55,330 nucleotides of DNA. Origin: Dehalococcoidales bacterium. Its GTDB lineage: Bacteria; Chloroflexota; Dehalococcoidia; Dehalococcoidales; UBA3254. The DNA is taken from assembly GCA_016926695.1 (NCBI GenBank), contig JAFGOB010000028.1, forward strand, positions 1-55,330, in the 5' to 3' direction. The notes under the pieces were generated by a model. That model made no database searches. It saw nothing but the letters and a program-made list of their open reading frames with translations, and was not told the DNA's origin. Of the stretch, positions 18,019 to 27,548 are shown piece by piece. How positions within the stretch are numbered: position 1 is the stretch's first letter; each line of letters begins with the position of its first letter. The position numbers and the translations under genes were made by a program.

Positions 18019-19212
18019 TTAACTACCGCTCCCGGACTTATTCTCCACCAGCGAACCTGCGATATTATGGATCGTATCTTCCAATGTTTTACGCCTTTTT
18101 ATATAATTCTGACCGATAATACGCCTCCTAATGAAACCCCATGCATACCAGGGAATAGCCCGGTCGCTGTGCTCAATAATTGGCTGAAGAATAACAGCGA
18201 TTTCCTCCTCACCCAGCCCGTTATTTTCCAGTATCCGGCTAATACGGATCATCAGCTCACGGCGTGAACCTCCTGTCACATAATCCTCCTGCATCATGAC
18301 CAGTTCATTGAAATTTTCATCCATAATATCGTCTACTATTTGCACGTGTTTTTTCCATCCGGAGTCATTCAATGGAACGATGTAGCTCTTTTCCAGGTCG
18401 TTTTTAATGACGGCAAAAATACGCCATGCGATAAAACAAAAAAGCAGCCACTCGATTAAATAAGCCGTTGAAATATGCCTGAACAGGATCCCTCTGATAA
18501 AAATGAAATAGGTTGCGATAATCGCCGTCCATAGGAACTTATCCATCGTTCTGGTTGAAAGCCATCGAACAACTTCAAACAAAAGAGGATGAGATGACAT
18601 CGTTCCGTATTTTAAAAGCTTCGTAACAGCCACTACCAGAGATGAAATGAATAGTACCAGGCCGATTCCCGGCAACTGAGACCATAGATCTTCCAGGACG
18701 CTCAATCCCTTCCACAAACCAAGTCCTATCACCAACCAGCCCGCAGCCATAAAAAGGGGGGAGATGGTTTTCCTTACAGTCAACTGAACAGGCACCGACA
18801 GGGCAAGCAAAGTCTTGCCTGCTATTAAGGTAACCAAATGCCACGGAAGGTAAGATAGATTAGTAAGAAATGTTTGAATACCGGAAAATAACGGTATCCG
18901 GGTAAAAAGTGGTATTACACTGAAAAAGAAATAGGCCCCAAATGAAAGCGCAATTCCGTCTAAAATGATATACAGCAGGTAACCGCAGGAGGTAAGCATC
19001 ATGTAGTTGATCAGCCTGGAAAGAAAGTGAATCACAAAATATCCCAAAACAGGCAGGAGTAAAAAGGACAAGTCTATCCCTGAATAGCGATTGACCGGTC
19101 CTATCGGACTGAATAGTATCGCGGTAATTCCGCAGGCCGTAAGACAAAATAACAGCGACCTGATTATATACCGTCTTTGATATTTACTCAGCAGCCGGCG
19201 GTGTCGGTTCAT
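18019..19212 (-). CDS. Membrane protein of the MoxR/transglutaminase operon
   Basis: 397 residues with about eight hydrophobic segments in the first 300 residues, followed by a soluble, charged C-terminal tail of about 110 residues (VQIVDDIMDENFNELVMM onwards) rich in helices. No named domain is recognised. Its start overlaps the end of the transglutaminase gene by 29 bp, and moxR begins 34 bp after its stop. Context suggests a membrane partner of the complex. Confidence 0.75.
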   Translation of the reverse strand: MNRHRRLLSKYQRRYIIRSLLFCLTACGITAILFSPIGPVNRYSGIDLSFLLLPVLGYFVIHFLSRLINYMMLTSCGYLLYIILDGIALSFGAYFFFSVIPLFTRIPLFSGIQTFLTNLSYLPWHLVTLIAGKTLLALSVPVQLTVRKTISPLFMAAGWLVIGLGLWKGLSVLEDLWSQLPGIGLVLFISSLVVAVTKLLKYGTMSSHPLLFEVVRWLSTRTMDKFLWTAIIATYFIFIRGILFRHISTAYLIEWLLFCFIAWRIFAVIKNDLEKSYIVPLNDSGWKKHVQIVDDIMDENFNELVMMQEDYVTGGSRRELMIRISRILENNGLGEEEIAVILQPIIEHSDRAIPWYAWGFIRRRIIGQNYIKRRKTLEDTIHNIAGSLVENKSGSGS

Positions 19213-22072
19213 AGTCCCTTATTTCCTTTTGTGCCAAATACATGGTTTTGTAATTGGTTCGATCAATGGTGTGCATACTGTAGTCTGCTTCTTCGAAACA
19301 AACAATAATTTTTGCCAGGGCAGCGGGAGAAATTACCCGGCTTGATTCAGATATAATCTGTTTTATTTCACGTGGAGTTGCCCTTGATGGCAAATCCAGT
19401 CCCTTGTTGCGCAGCCACTCCAGCAGAGACTTGAAAAGTCCGACTATTTCCTCCCGGTAGTCAACTATCCTGATTGTCCGGACAGTAAGCAGTGGTTCCT
19501 GGTCGTTTTCTCCGCTGTATCTGGCTGATACCTGGTATTGTCCCTTTTTCTGGAAAGTACACTGCACAATGACTGATCCGCCTGCATCCGTGGTGACGCG
19601 GTTGGCACTTTTCCCGATCAATAAATCGATCTGTTTTGCAGCCAGGGGAGTACCGTCAGTCTTTTTCAATGAGCAAATTGCTCTAAGGTCTTCCCCCTCT
19701 CCCCACACATCCGGAAAAGGAAACTCAATATCGGGAAATTCAATACTCAGAGTAATCTGGTCATTTAAAACCTCAGTTTCGTCTTCTTCTAACTCATATT
19801 CTTCGGTTTCTTCCTCTTCTTCAGCAGGCTCAGGAATATCCTCATCTGTCAGTGCCTCTACGGAGGGAATCAGCCTTCTTCTTCTGCGCAGGAAGTAAAA
19901 CACTCCTAGAGAAATCAACACCACAGCCAGAACAATTACGGGAAAAAGCCATACATTGTTACTGGATTTTGCAGGAACAGGCGCTGGAATAATTTCGATA
20001 ACCGATTCTGCCTGAGACTCAAAAAAATAAGGAACGCCCGCATATCTGGCCTCAAAAAGGTGAAGCCCTTCCTCTTCGAAAGTGTACCTGAATGAAAAAA
20101 CGCCTTCCGCGTTGGTAACGGGTTTTTCGCCTGAAGGAACTCCGTCAACCATTATTATAATTTCCTGACCGGGGAAAGCCAGTCTGCTTTCTTCTTCGCT
20201 AAGATACCCCTCAACCGTAAAGGCCTGTTTCAGACTGGCTTTCAAGGGTGTTGTCAGGCGCAGTTGTGTAGGGGTCAGTACCTCAAAGTCAATTTCACTC
20301 TCAGAGGCCAGATAATATTCCGAGCCCTTAAAAGAAGCCCGGAGATTATATTCTCCTGAATCGCTGAAAGATTGCCATATTGAAAATTCGCCCTGTTCAT
20401 CCGTGGTTAGCGTGGTAATCAGCAAGTCTTTAAGATAGATATCTACTTTTTGACCTGAAACGGGTTTTGAAGATTCCTCTCTCAATATACCCTTCAACAT
20501 AAGCTGTTCGCTGGTTTTTATTCTTGAAGGAGCTTCAAGATCAATAAACGTCTCTGCCATCACAGTTACGTCGGGATCGCTCCATGAATCCCGGTATTTT
20601 ATGCCGCCGAGGCAGTGCGCCATCAACTGGTACTGCCCGACCTGCGTTTCAACGGGTATTTCCGCCGTAATGTCGAAAACCCCCATAGTTGACGTTCCAT
20701 TTCCGACGGGTATTCCTCCTGTGGTCTCCTTCCGTGGGTTAATGAATAGCTTCAGAGGTACTCCGTTAACAGGACTGTTGTCAGAGCTTGTCACTGTTCC
20801 CCGGATACTGAAAGTCTTTCCTTTAACTACAGGTAAATCAACCTCGGTAATATTGGTCTCGGTTATTAGCGCTCCGGAGCCTTTTCCCGTGGCATCGATA
20901 GCAATCCAGCCAAGGTCCTTTAGTTTTATCTCCGACCATGCATGAGCCTGGCTGGCATAGACTACCTGCTCGCTTGCTTCCGGATCAATTTGATAACCGT
21001 CAACCAGGCGTGAAGGAATCCCCGCGCACCTCGCCAGTACTACAAAAGCCGAGTTGAAATTGGTACAAACACCTTTCTTCTCGTCAAATAGAAACCAGTC
21101 ATTGGCTTCCTGCCCCTCAGGGGCAGGCTGGTATTCCAGATTATATTCGTAGTTATTCTCCAGGTAGCTTTCAATAGACAGTGCCTTTTGGTATGGACTG
21201 CTGCTGCCTGCGGTAATATCGGCAGCCAGCCTTTTTATCCGTTCTGAAATATTCTGGGGCAACTGCTGATATCTTGTGTCCGTATCGATTTCAGCTCCAT
21301 TAAGCTGACTATCATTGTAGGTGTAGCTGATAGTTTTAAACGAGTACGACTCAGGCAATCCCTCTGGTGAAAAAAACTGCTGTTCGCAAGGGAAATAGGT
21401 TAATGGCATTGAAGATGAGACTGAAACAGGATAAAGCCCGGTAGGCAATACCGTCCCGGAGGCAGGAAATTCTTCCAGTGATGTAACGTTGATCTCATTG
21501 ACGGTCTGCCCTGCATAGAGGTTGACCAGCGAGGTGATTTCTTCGCCTTTATACTCATAGTGTTGTGCATCAGAGGCCGGATACCAGACATTCCCGTCAT
21601 AGCAGGAAGTAACCACGCTCCTCAGAAGAGATGTACCGTCAACCCCTTCAAGCTGAAAAAGCGGAATACTGGGGGCAAGCCCTCCTTCCGGTGATATGCA
21701 GGGAGAAATCTGCTGCCCGCTGATCAGCTTTCCACTGCCGCCGCAAATAGAACAAAGGCCACTCCCTTTTTTTAGCAGCCCCTGGCACACTGGACAGGCG
21801 TCGGACGGAACTGTGACGGGTATTCCGTCCGGTACGTTCTGTACTGTGTGGGATCCGGCAGTAATAACCGCTGTCTGCTGTAAGTCGCCGCTGTGATTTG
21901 TCTCAACCGGCTTGTCCGAAACAGGCGACTGCATATCTGTACTATCAGTAGCAAGTGTTTCCGTTGCTGATAATTTTTCATTTGAAAGAAGCTGAAGTAC
22001 AACCAGCAGTCCGGATATAGTCAATCCTATAGCCGCTATTGCGATGACGGCAAAAATAATACGAAATCGCAT
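19184..22072 (-). CDS. Transglutaminase-like membrane protein with Ig-like repeats and DUF4129-type tail
   Basis: 962 residues. An N-terminal signal-anchor helix (6-28) leads to a double CxxC knuckle (Cys93/96 and Cys107/110). The transglutaminase core has Cys336 (KKGVCTNFNS), His377 (AHAWSEI) and Asp393 (AIDATG), the full catalytic triad. Several beta-sandwich repeats follow (about 415-690), then a second membrane helix (about 695-718) with a basic stop-transfer run, an acidic linker, and a DUF4129-like C-terminal region (about 880-960). The core therefore lies outside the membrane. First gene of the five-gene operon. Substrate unknown; peptide cross-linking or proteolysis is possible. Confidence 0.87.
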   Translation of the reverse strand: MRFRIIFAVIAIAAIGLTISGLLVVLQLLSNEKLSATETLATDSTDMQSPVSDKPVETNHSGDLQQTAVITAGSHTVQNVPDGIPVTVPSDACPVCQGLLKKGSGLCSICGGSGKLISGQQISPCISPEGGLAPSIPLFQLEGVDGTSLLRSVVTSCYDGNVWYPASDAQHYEYKGEEITSLVNLYAGQTVNEINVTSLEEFPASGTVLPTGLYPVSVSSSMPLTYFPCEQQFFSPEGLPESYSFKTISYTYNDSQLNGAEIDTDTRYQQLPQNISERIKRLAADITAGSSSPYQKALSIESYLENNYEYNLEYQPAPEGQEANDWFLFDEKKGVCTNFNSAFVVLARCAGIPSRLVDGYQIDPEASEQVVYASQAHAWSEIKLKDLGWIAIDATGKGSGALITETNITEVDLPVVKGKTFSIRGTVTSSDNSPVNGVPLKLFINPRKETTGGIPVGNGTSTMGVFDITAEIPVETQVGQYQLMAHCLGGIKYRDSWSDPDVTVMAETFIDLEAPSRIKTSEQLMLKGILREESSKPVSGQKVDIYLKDLLITTLTTDEQGEFSIWQSFSDSGEYNLRASFKGSEYYLASESEIDFEVLTPTQLRLTTPLKASLKQAFTVEGYLSEEESRLAFPGQEIIIMVDGVPSGEKPVTNAEGVFSFRYTFEEEGLHLFEARYAGVPYFFESQAESVIEIIPAPVPAKSSNNVWLFPVIVLAVVLISLGVFYFLRRRRRLIPSVEALTDEDIPEPAEEEEETEEYELEEDETEVLNDQITLSIEFPDIEFPFPDVWGEGEDLRAICSLKKTDGTPLAAKQIDLLIGKSANRVTTDAGGSVIVQCTFQKKGQYQVSARYSGENDQEPLLTVRTIRIVDYREEIVGLFKSLLEWLRNKGLDLPSRATPREIKQIISESSRVISPAALAKIIVCFEEADYSMHTIDRTNYKTMYLAQKEIRDYEPTPPAAE

Positions 22073-22267
22073 TTATCTCAATTACTCACCGGGTTGTCCT
22101 GAAAGAGCTATCTATCGAGAATATTTTCCATAATATACGTTTCTTATTCATAGTGAAGTATAGGGGCTTTATTAATGGCAGTCAAGGCAACCGGGATTTT
22201 ATCTGCTGGAATTGATATAATCGATTAAACAGGCTTTTCAGGCTGAAAGTAAAATTAGGAGGGCTAA

Positions 22268-23047
22268 ATGCGTAATCCTATGATTACCGGCAACTGGAAG
22301 ATGAATACCAGTGTCGGTGAAGCGATAAATTTGATCCGGGAAATCCAGCCCAAGCTGGAGTCCATTATTGACGTGGAAACTGTATTGTGTCCGCCTTTTA
22401 TTTCACTTGTGCCTGCTTTTAAATTAATCCAGGGCAGCCGTACCAAACTCGGTGCCCAGAATATTTTCTATGAAGATACGGGAGCTTTTACAGGCGAAAT
22501 ATCTCCTGTTATGCTCTCCGGGATATGCGAATATGTGATTATCGGCCATTCTGAAAGACGGCAGTTCTTCCAAGAAAACAACGAACTGGTCTCCAGGAAG
22601 ATTTCAGCAGCCATCAGGAACCACCTTAATCCTATACTCTGTGTGGGTGAAAACCTCCAGGAATACGAAGCTGGAAAAACAAAAGAAGTAGTCTCCGAAC
22701 AGTTGGTCTATTCACTGTCAGGGATAGAGAATGCGGAAAAGCTGACAATCGCTTATGAGCCGGTTTGGGCCATCGGGACAGGCAGGGCGGCTACGGGCCG
22801 GCAGGCTAACGATACCATAAGCCTGATTCGCTCTTTTATTTCCCGGAAATATGGTAACCCGCTTTCCGAAAACATGAGGATATTGTATGGAGGCAGTGTT
22901 AACTCTGGTAATATAGCAGAGTTCGTCTCACAGCCGGACATCGACGGTGCACTGGTAGGAGGGGCCAGTCTGAAAGCCGGAGAATTTATATCTATAGTAA
23001 ATATCACCTCATCCGCTAAAAAATTACGATCGAGTGAAAAAGATTAA
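22268..23047 (+). CDS. tpiA: Triosephosphate isomerase
   Basis: Interconverts dihydroxyacetone phosphate and glyceraldehyde 3-phosphate. The 259 residues form the usual barrel. Active-site residues are in place: Asn9 and Lys11 (GNWKMN), His94 (IIGHSERR) and Glu164 (AYEPVWAIGTG), with the phosphate loop YGGSVN. The ATG at 22268 follows AGGAGG (22257-22262). It overlaps miaA by 14 bp. Confidence 0.97.
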   Translation: MRNPMITGNWKMNTSVGEAINLIREIQPKLESIIDVETVLCPPFISLVPAFKLIQGSRTKLGAQNIFYEDTGAFTGEISPVMLSGICEYVIIGHSERRQFFQENNELVSRKISAAIRNHLNPILCVGENLQEYEAGKTKEVVSEQLVYSLSGIENAEKLTIAYEPVWAIGTGRAATGRQANDTISLIRSFISRKYGNPLSENMRILYGGSVNSGNIAEFVSQPDIDGALVGGASLKAGEFISIVNITSSAKKLRSSEKD

Positions 23048-23984
23048 CCCCGTTGTTCGCAAATTACCCCTTATTGCGGTCGTTGGTCCCACCGGCATCG
23101 GAAAAAGCCGGCTGGGTATCCTGCTTGCCCGGGAATTTAGAGGGGAAATAGTCAACGCGGATAGCCGCCAGGTTTACCGCCTGATGGAAATAGGCACGGC
23201 TAAACCTACTCCTTCGGATAAGGCCTCTGCTCCTCATCATCTATTTGACATAATATATCCAGATCAGGAATTCAATCTGGCACAATACCGTAAAACGGCA
23301 TTAGATACGATTAAGGATATACATAACAGGTGCTCCATTCCTGTATTGGTGGGAGGAAGCGGACAGTATGTCTGGGCCATTCTGGAAGGCTGGACCGTGC
23401 CCCGTGTTCCTCCGAATCCGGCCCTTCGTAAAAGACTGGAGAATGAAGCTTTTGAAAATGGAACAGATGGGTTATACCGGCGCCTTGAAGAGACTGATCC
23501 CGTGGCAGCGCAAAAAATAGATAAACGCAACGTACGCCGCATTATTCGCGCCCTTGAGATAACAATTGCCTCAGGTAAGCCGTTATCCAGCCTGCGGAAA
23601 AAGAAAACCCCGGAATATAATACCATTATTATCGGACTTACTGCTCCCAGAGAGGACCTGTACCGCAGGATTGATGAAAGAGTGGATGATATGATAAGGA
23701 GAGGGTTTAAAAACGAAGTACAACAACTGATAGACGGGGGCTATAATCTAAATCTACCTTCAATGAGCAGTATCGGTTATAAACAGATAGGCTGCATGTT
23801 AAGGGGTGAACTTAAAGAAGAAGAGGCTGTCAGAAAAATCAAGAATGCCAGCCACAGGTTTGCCAGGCATCAGTACGCATGGTTCAAGCTTGAAGATAAA
23901 CGCATCCACTGGTTTGATATATCGGCTGAGTATGAATCCATGGTTGTAAAAACGGTGTCCGACTGGCTTTACTGTACGGAGTAA
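23034..23984 (+). CDS. miaA: tRNA dimethylallyltransferase
   Basis: Adds a dimethylallyl group to N6 of A37 in tRNAs reading UNN codons. 316 residues with the P-loop GPTGIGKS (18-25), the tRNA-contacting NADSRQVYR (41-49), and the C-terminal region ending HRFARHQYAWFK. The GTG start at 23034 lies within the end of tpiA. Its product is the substrate for MiaB, encoded at 49844-51130. The isoprene donor ultimately comes from the pathway begun by dxs at 514. Confidence 0.95.
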   Translation: MKKINPVVRKLPLIAVVGPTGIGKSRLGILLAREFRGEIVNADSRQVYRLMEIGTAKPTPSDKASAPHHLFDIIYPDQEFNLAQYRKTALDTIKDIHNRCSIPVLVGGSGQYVWAILEGWTVPRVPPNPALRKRLENEAFENGTDGLYRRLEETDPVAAQKIDKRNVRRIIRALEITIASGKPLSSLRKKKTPEYNTIIIGLTAPREDLYRRIDERVDDMIRRGFKNEVQQLIDGGYNLNLPSMSSIGYKQIGCMLRGELKEEEAVRKIKNASHRFARHQYAWFKLEDKRIHWFDISAEYESMVVKTVSDWLYCTE

Positions 23985-24148
23985 GTTGAATGCTGTCAGT
24001 CTGCGTAAAAATATAGTGCGGCATATAATATTTGTGGTAGACGGTGTCCGATTAGCGGTTGTTCTTTAATATTTTATATTGTATCTTAAATAGAGTACGG
24101 CCCTGGAGCGGAAAAAATACTAAACTAAATTAGTGAAGGTGGATAAGC

Positions 24149-25321
24149 ATGAAGTTTTCTCAAAGAGTTGAAAACCTGCCCCCCTATCTTTTTGTTGAGA
24201 TAAGCAAGAAAATAGCGGCAAAAAAAGCCAGAGGAGAAGAAGTAATCAGTTTCGGCATCGGAGACCCGGATATTCCCACTCCTCAAGCGATTGTTGACGA
24301 ACTTTGCAGGGCAGCCGGTAATCCTGTCAATCACCGTTATCCTGAATCCGAAGGACTGCCCGAGCTGCGCGAGGCTATTGCCCGGTGGTATCGTAAACGT
24401 TTCGGAATAACCCTCGACCCGGAAAAAGAGGTACTGCCCCTGATAGGTGCTAAGGAGGGCATCGCTCACATCGCCCTGTGTTTGATAGACCCGGGAGATA
24501 TCGCTCTGGTACCCGATCCATCGTATCCTGTTTACGCGATCGGTACCAATCTCTGCGGAGGAACACCCTATTATCTGCCGCTCAATGAAAGTAATTCTTT
24601 TTTGCCGGACCTGGACTCTATTCCTGAGAATATACTGAAAAAAGCCAGAGTACTCTGGCTGAACTATCCCAATAATCCTACCGGGGCTGTTGCCGGACTG
24701 GATTTTTTCACCAAATCGGTTGAATTTGCTCAAAAACACGGCCTTGTTATCTGCCATGACGGGCCTTATACCGAGGTCTATTTCGATAATTATGTTCCTG
24801 TTAGCTTTTTGCAGGCGCCGGGAGCTATAAACGTTGGTATAGAGTTCCATTCTCTCTCCAAGAGTTATAATATGACCGGATGGCGTATCGGCATGGCCGT
24901 GGGCAATGCCCAAATAATCGATGCCCTGCGCAGGATCAAGTCAAACCTCGATTCTGGCATACCTCAGGCCATACAATACATGGCCATCCAGGCCCTCGAC
25001 GGACCCCAGGATTGCATCTCCGAGCATAATCTCATCTATCAAAAAAGACGTGATAAGCTGGTTGAAACACTGAATAAACTGGGACTCAAAGCCTGCTTGA
25101 CTAAGGCCAGCCTGTATGTCTGGGCTGCCTGCCCGCCAGGATTTACATCGGCTGAATTCGCCGGGGATCTGCTGGAACAGGTGGGCGTCGTGGTTACACC
25201 GGGCAATGGATACGGTCCCAGCGGGGAAGGCTATGTGCGCCTTTCCCTGACTATTTCGGACCATATGCTGGACAAAGGTATAGCCAGGCTGAGCGAATGG
25301 AAAAACAGAAAAACAGGGTAG
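24149..25321 (+). CDS. dapL: LL-diaminopimelate aminotransferase-like (class I/II aminotransferase)
   Basis: 390-residue fold-type I transaminase. ISFGIGDPDIPTP and HRYPESEGLPELREA are characteristic of the DapL-like group, NYPNNPTGA contacts the cofactor, and the PLP lysine is Lys238 in SLSKSYNMTGWR. DapL makes LL-diaminopimelate from tetrahydrodipicolinate in one step, for lysine and peptidoglycan. Related class I enzymes with other substrates cannot be excluded, and no other lysine gene is adjacent. A GAAGGTGG ribosome site precedes the ATG. Confidence 0.82.
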   Translation: MKFSQRVENLPPYLFVEISKKIAAKKARGEEVISFGIGDPDIPTPQAIVDELCRAAGNPVNHRYPESEGLPELREAIARWYRKRFGITLDPEKEVLPLIGAKEGIAHIALCLIDPGDIALVPDPSYPVYAIGTNLCGGTPYYLPLNESNSFLPDLDSIPENILKKARVLWLNYPNNPTGAVAGLDFFTKSVEFAQKHGLVICHDGPYTEVYFDNYVPVSFLQAPGAINVGIEFHSLSKSYNMTGWRIGMAVGNAQIIDALRRIKSNLDSGIPQAIQYMAIQALDGPQDCISEHNLIYQKRRDKLVETLNKLGLKACLTKASLYVWAACPPGFTSAEFAGDLLEQVGVVVTPGNGYGPSGEGYVRLSLTISDHMLDKGIARLSEWKNRKTG

Positions 25322-25399
25322 TTCATTGTTACTCTATCAGCCAATAGCGTGAAAGTGCATTTGCCTGGCATCTATTAGTAACATTTTATATTTTACATA

Positions 25400-26569
25400 A
25401 TGGAGGCTAACATTTCAAAAAATATTATTTACAGCACACAAAAACCGCAGGAAAAGGTGGTCCTGGTAGCGGTATCAACTCCGGAATCCGGCAGCAAATG
25501 GTCAACCGAAGATTCTCTGACGGAACTGGCAGGCCTGTCTGAAAGCGTTGGAGCCGGTATTGTGGGAAAAATAGTCCAGAAAATGAAAAGACCCTCAACG
25601 GTTCATTACCTGGGAAAGGGGAAATTGGAGGAACTGCTGGCCTTAAAAGAAAACCTGGCTTATGATACCGTTATCGTTGATGATGAAATAACCCCGCAGC
25701 AGCAGCACAACCTGGAGGAATTTCTCCATTCCAGGGTAATTGATCGTATCGCTTTAATTCTGGATATATTTGCCAGGCGAGCCCGGACACATGAGGGTAA
25801 ATTGCAGGTGGCACTGGCGCAATATGAATATAATCTGCCCCGTCTAACTGGTAAATGGACACACCTTGAAAGATTGGGAGCAGGCATCGGCACCCGCGGA
25901 CCCGGTGAGTCCCAGCTTGAGACAGACAAGCGTATCATCCGGCAAAAAATCGCGCGTTTGAAAAAAGATATCGAAGATGTGCGTGAACACCGCTACCTGT
26001 ACAGGCAAAAACGCAGAAGAAGCGGTATTCCCGTAGTTTCCCTGGTTGGTTATACCAATACCGGAAAAAGTTCCCTGCTTAATGCCCTGAGCCGTTCTGA
26101 CATTCTGGCGAAAAATGAGCTATTCAGCACACTGGATCCTACTACCCGGCGCATGATATTGCCCGATAAACGGCCTTTTCTTCTTACGGATACGGTTGGA
26201 TTCATCCGAAAACTACCGCCTGCCCTGGTTACGGCCTTCAGGGCCACACTCGAGGAAATACATGAAGCCGATTTGCTGGTCCATGTGGTTGATATTACAT
26301 CGCAGAATGCCGCAGAACAGTGCGAAACTGTTGAAGACATACTGAAAGACCTTGGAGTATTCGAAAAACCACGTATAACAGTCCTGAACAAAATAGATGT
26401 CCTGCAGCCTCCCGGTGGAAAATGGGACGAAAAAAAAGCCATGGAATACTGCATCGCTCAATCAGGCCAGCCTGCTCCAGATACTGTACTGATTTCGGCC
26501 TACAGGAAATGGGGATTCAACGCCTTGCTGGAGGCCATTAAAGAAAAACTGCCTTTTACTACTGCTTGA
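25400..26569 (+). CDS. hflX: GTPase HflX
   Basis: Ribosome-associated GTPase that splits stalled or stressed 70S ribosomes. The 389 residues contain the HflX N-domain (LGKGKLEEL at 71-79, IDRIALILDIFARRARTHEGK), the glycine-rich linker GTRGPGESQLETDKR, a coiled segment, and the G domain: GYTNTGKS (217-224), DTVGFIRKLP, NKID. The annotated start is ATG 25400, but it has no ribosome site. A GGAGG (25402-25406) begins inside that ATG and is ideally spaced for an in-frame ATT at 25412, so the true start may differ by four codons. Confidence 0.95.
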   Translation: MEANISKNIIYSTQKPQEKVVLVAVSTPESGSKWSTEDSLTELAGLSESVGAGIVGKIVQKMKRPSTVHYLGKGKLEELLALKENLAYDTVIVDDEITPQQQHNLEEFLHSRVIDRIALILDIFARRARTHEGKLQVALAQYEYNLPRLTGKWTHLERLGAGIGTRGPGESQLETDKRIIRQKIARLKKDIEDVREHRYLYRQKRRRSGIPVVSLVGYTNTGKSSLLNALSRSDILAKNELFSTLDPTTRRMILPDKRPFLLTDTVGFIRKLPPALVTAFRATLEEIHEADLLVHVVDITSQNAAEQCETVEDILKDLGVFEKPRITVLNKIDVLQPPGGKWDEKKAMEYCIAQSGQPAPDTVLISAYRKWGFNALLEAIKEKLPFTTA

Positions 26570-26742
26570 CAGGCTGTTTCAATCCGGTAAGAAATAATTA
26601 ATATTACAGTACTTCGAGGTTAAAAAACCTGTTCGTTATGTCATCTGTGCCTGCAAATGGGATAAAAATAAGTTCGCACAATATATGTTATGTAAGCTCT
26701 GAGTAAGCTTTTAACAAAATAATGCAATATGTTCCGTGAAGT

Positions 26743-27291
26743 TTATGAGTCCAGCTTGCCGACCTCTATAGTACCTGTTCCTTTACAGTACAGGCATTTC
26801 TCTTTTAATATGGGATGGTCATCGCAATACGGGCAGGATATTCTCAACTTGCTCTTGTCCTGAATATCCAGGTCCTTGACCTTCCATGACAGCTCTTTTT
26901 CCGAATGTACCTGTGTCCCGCCTACACTGGTCACCAGCTTGCAGTTTATCTTGCGGCAGGTTTCTGCTTCAGGAATATTCTCAGGCCCGGTGCGGTTGCC
27001 GCCTTTGGCAAAAATATCCGGCTTTACCATTTCCAGCGTCTTGCGCACAGTCTGGTCTTCATCAATTGAAGCAACAACTTCAGCAACTCCCTTGACGTTT
27101 TCCAGTATCTCTTTCCTTTCCTCAAAAGGAATGAATACAAACCCCTTTTTTCTCAGGAGAAAATCATCGCTGTTTAATATCACTACCAGTTTGTCACCCA
27201 GCTTTGCGGCCTCGCTGATATATCTGACATGACCGACGTGGATGGGATCGAAAGCCCCGCTTACCGCTACAGTTACATGTTGCTGTTTCAT
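26743..27291 (-). CDS. Cytidylyltransferase-family protein with C-terminal zinc ribbon
   Basis: 182 residues. The nucleotidyltransferase core has GAFDPIHVGHVRY with the HxGH motif (His18, His21), which binds the nucleotide triphosphate. A short C-terminal module has two CxxC pairs (SCPYCDD, then KCLYCKGTG) resembling a DnaJ-type zinc ribbon. The usual ISSTxI signature is not evident; GGTQVHSEKEL occupies that region. The ATG at 27291 has AGGAG 8 bases upstream, and a promoter at 27334-27361 lies between it and an upstream in-frame extension, which supports the shorter start. Substrate unknown (glycerol phosphate, pantetheine phosphate or another alcohol phosphate). Confidence 0.8.
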   Translation of the reverse strand: MKQQHVTVAVSGAFDPIHVGHVRYISEAAKLGDKLVVILNSDDFLLRKKGFVFIPFEERKEILENVKGVAEVVASIDEDQTVRKTLEMVKPDIFAKGGNRTGPENIPEAETCRKINCKLVTSVGGTQVHSEKELSWKVKDLDIQDKSKLRISCPYCDDHPILKEKCLYCKGTGTIEVGKLDS

Positions 27292-27333
27292 CTCAACTGC
27301 TCCTCTGCATACTGGAAATTTGCTACCAGACTT

Positions 27334-27361
27334 ATTGTAGCATAACGGCGTATAATGGCAA
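27334..27361 (-). promoter_or_regulatory. Promoter of the cytidylyltransferase gene
   Basis: Minus strand TTGCCA (27361-27356), 16-bp spacer, TACAAT (27339-27334). Each hexamer matches consensus at 5 of 6. Predicted transcription start about 27327, giving a leader of about 35 bases to the ATG at 27291. Confidence 0.6.
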
Positions 27362-27548
27362 GAGGTCAGGCTGTTACAGACGGCCCTGTTTTCAGCGCCT
27401 CTAATAAAGTTCTCCCAGTGAACTGATGTAGTATTTAGGATGTTCACAACTGCCCTTTTGCAGGCGTAAGTCCAGCCTGCGCTTGTCCTTCAACAGAGAT
27501 TTTCAACCGGCTTGGTTATTGTTATCGTTGTCATCCAGCAGTCCTCCC
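27362..27548. other. Intergenic region between divergent promoters
   Basis: Part of the 516-bp gap between the cytidylyltransferase and imuB-like starts. I see no gene in it. The gap also holds a MITE-like element and the SOS promoter listed separately. Confidence 0.5.

Noticed and set aside
24125..24913. 262-residue open frame antisense to the dapL-like gene
   Set aside because: Shadow frame; the sense strand encodes a complete aminotransferase with all motifs.
27292..27447. 52-residue N-terminal extension of the cytidylyltransferase
   Set aside because: A promoter (27334-27361) and a better ribosome site lie within it, and the family fold starts at the internal ATG.
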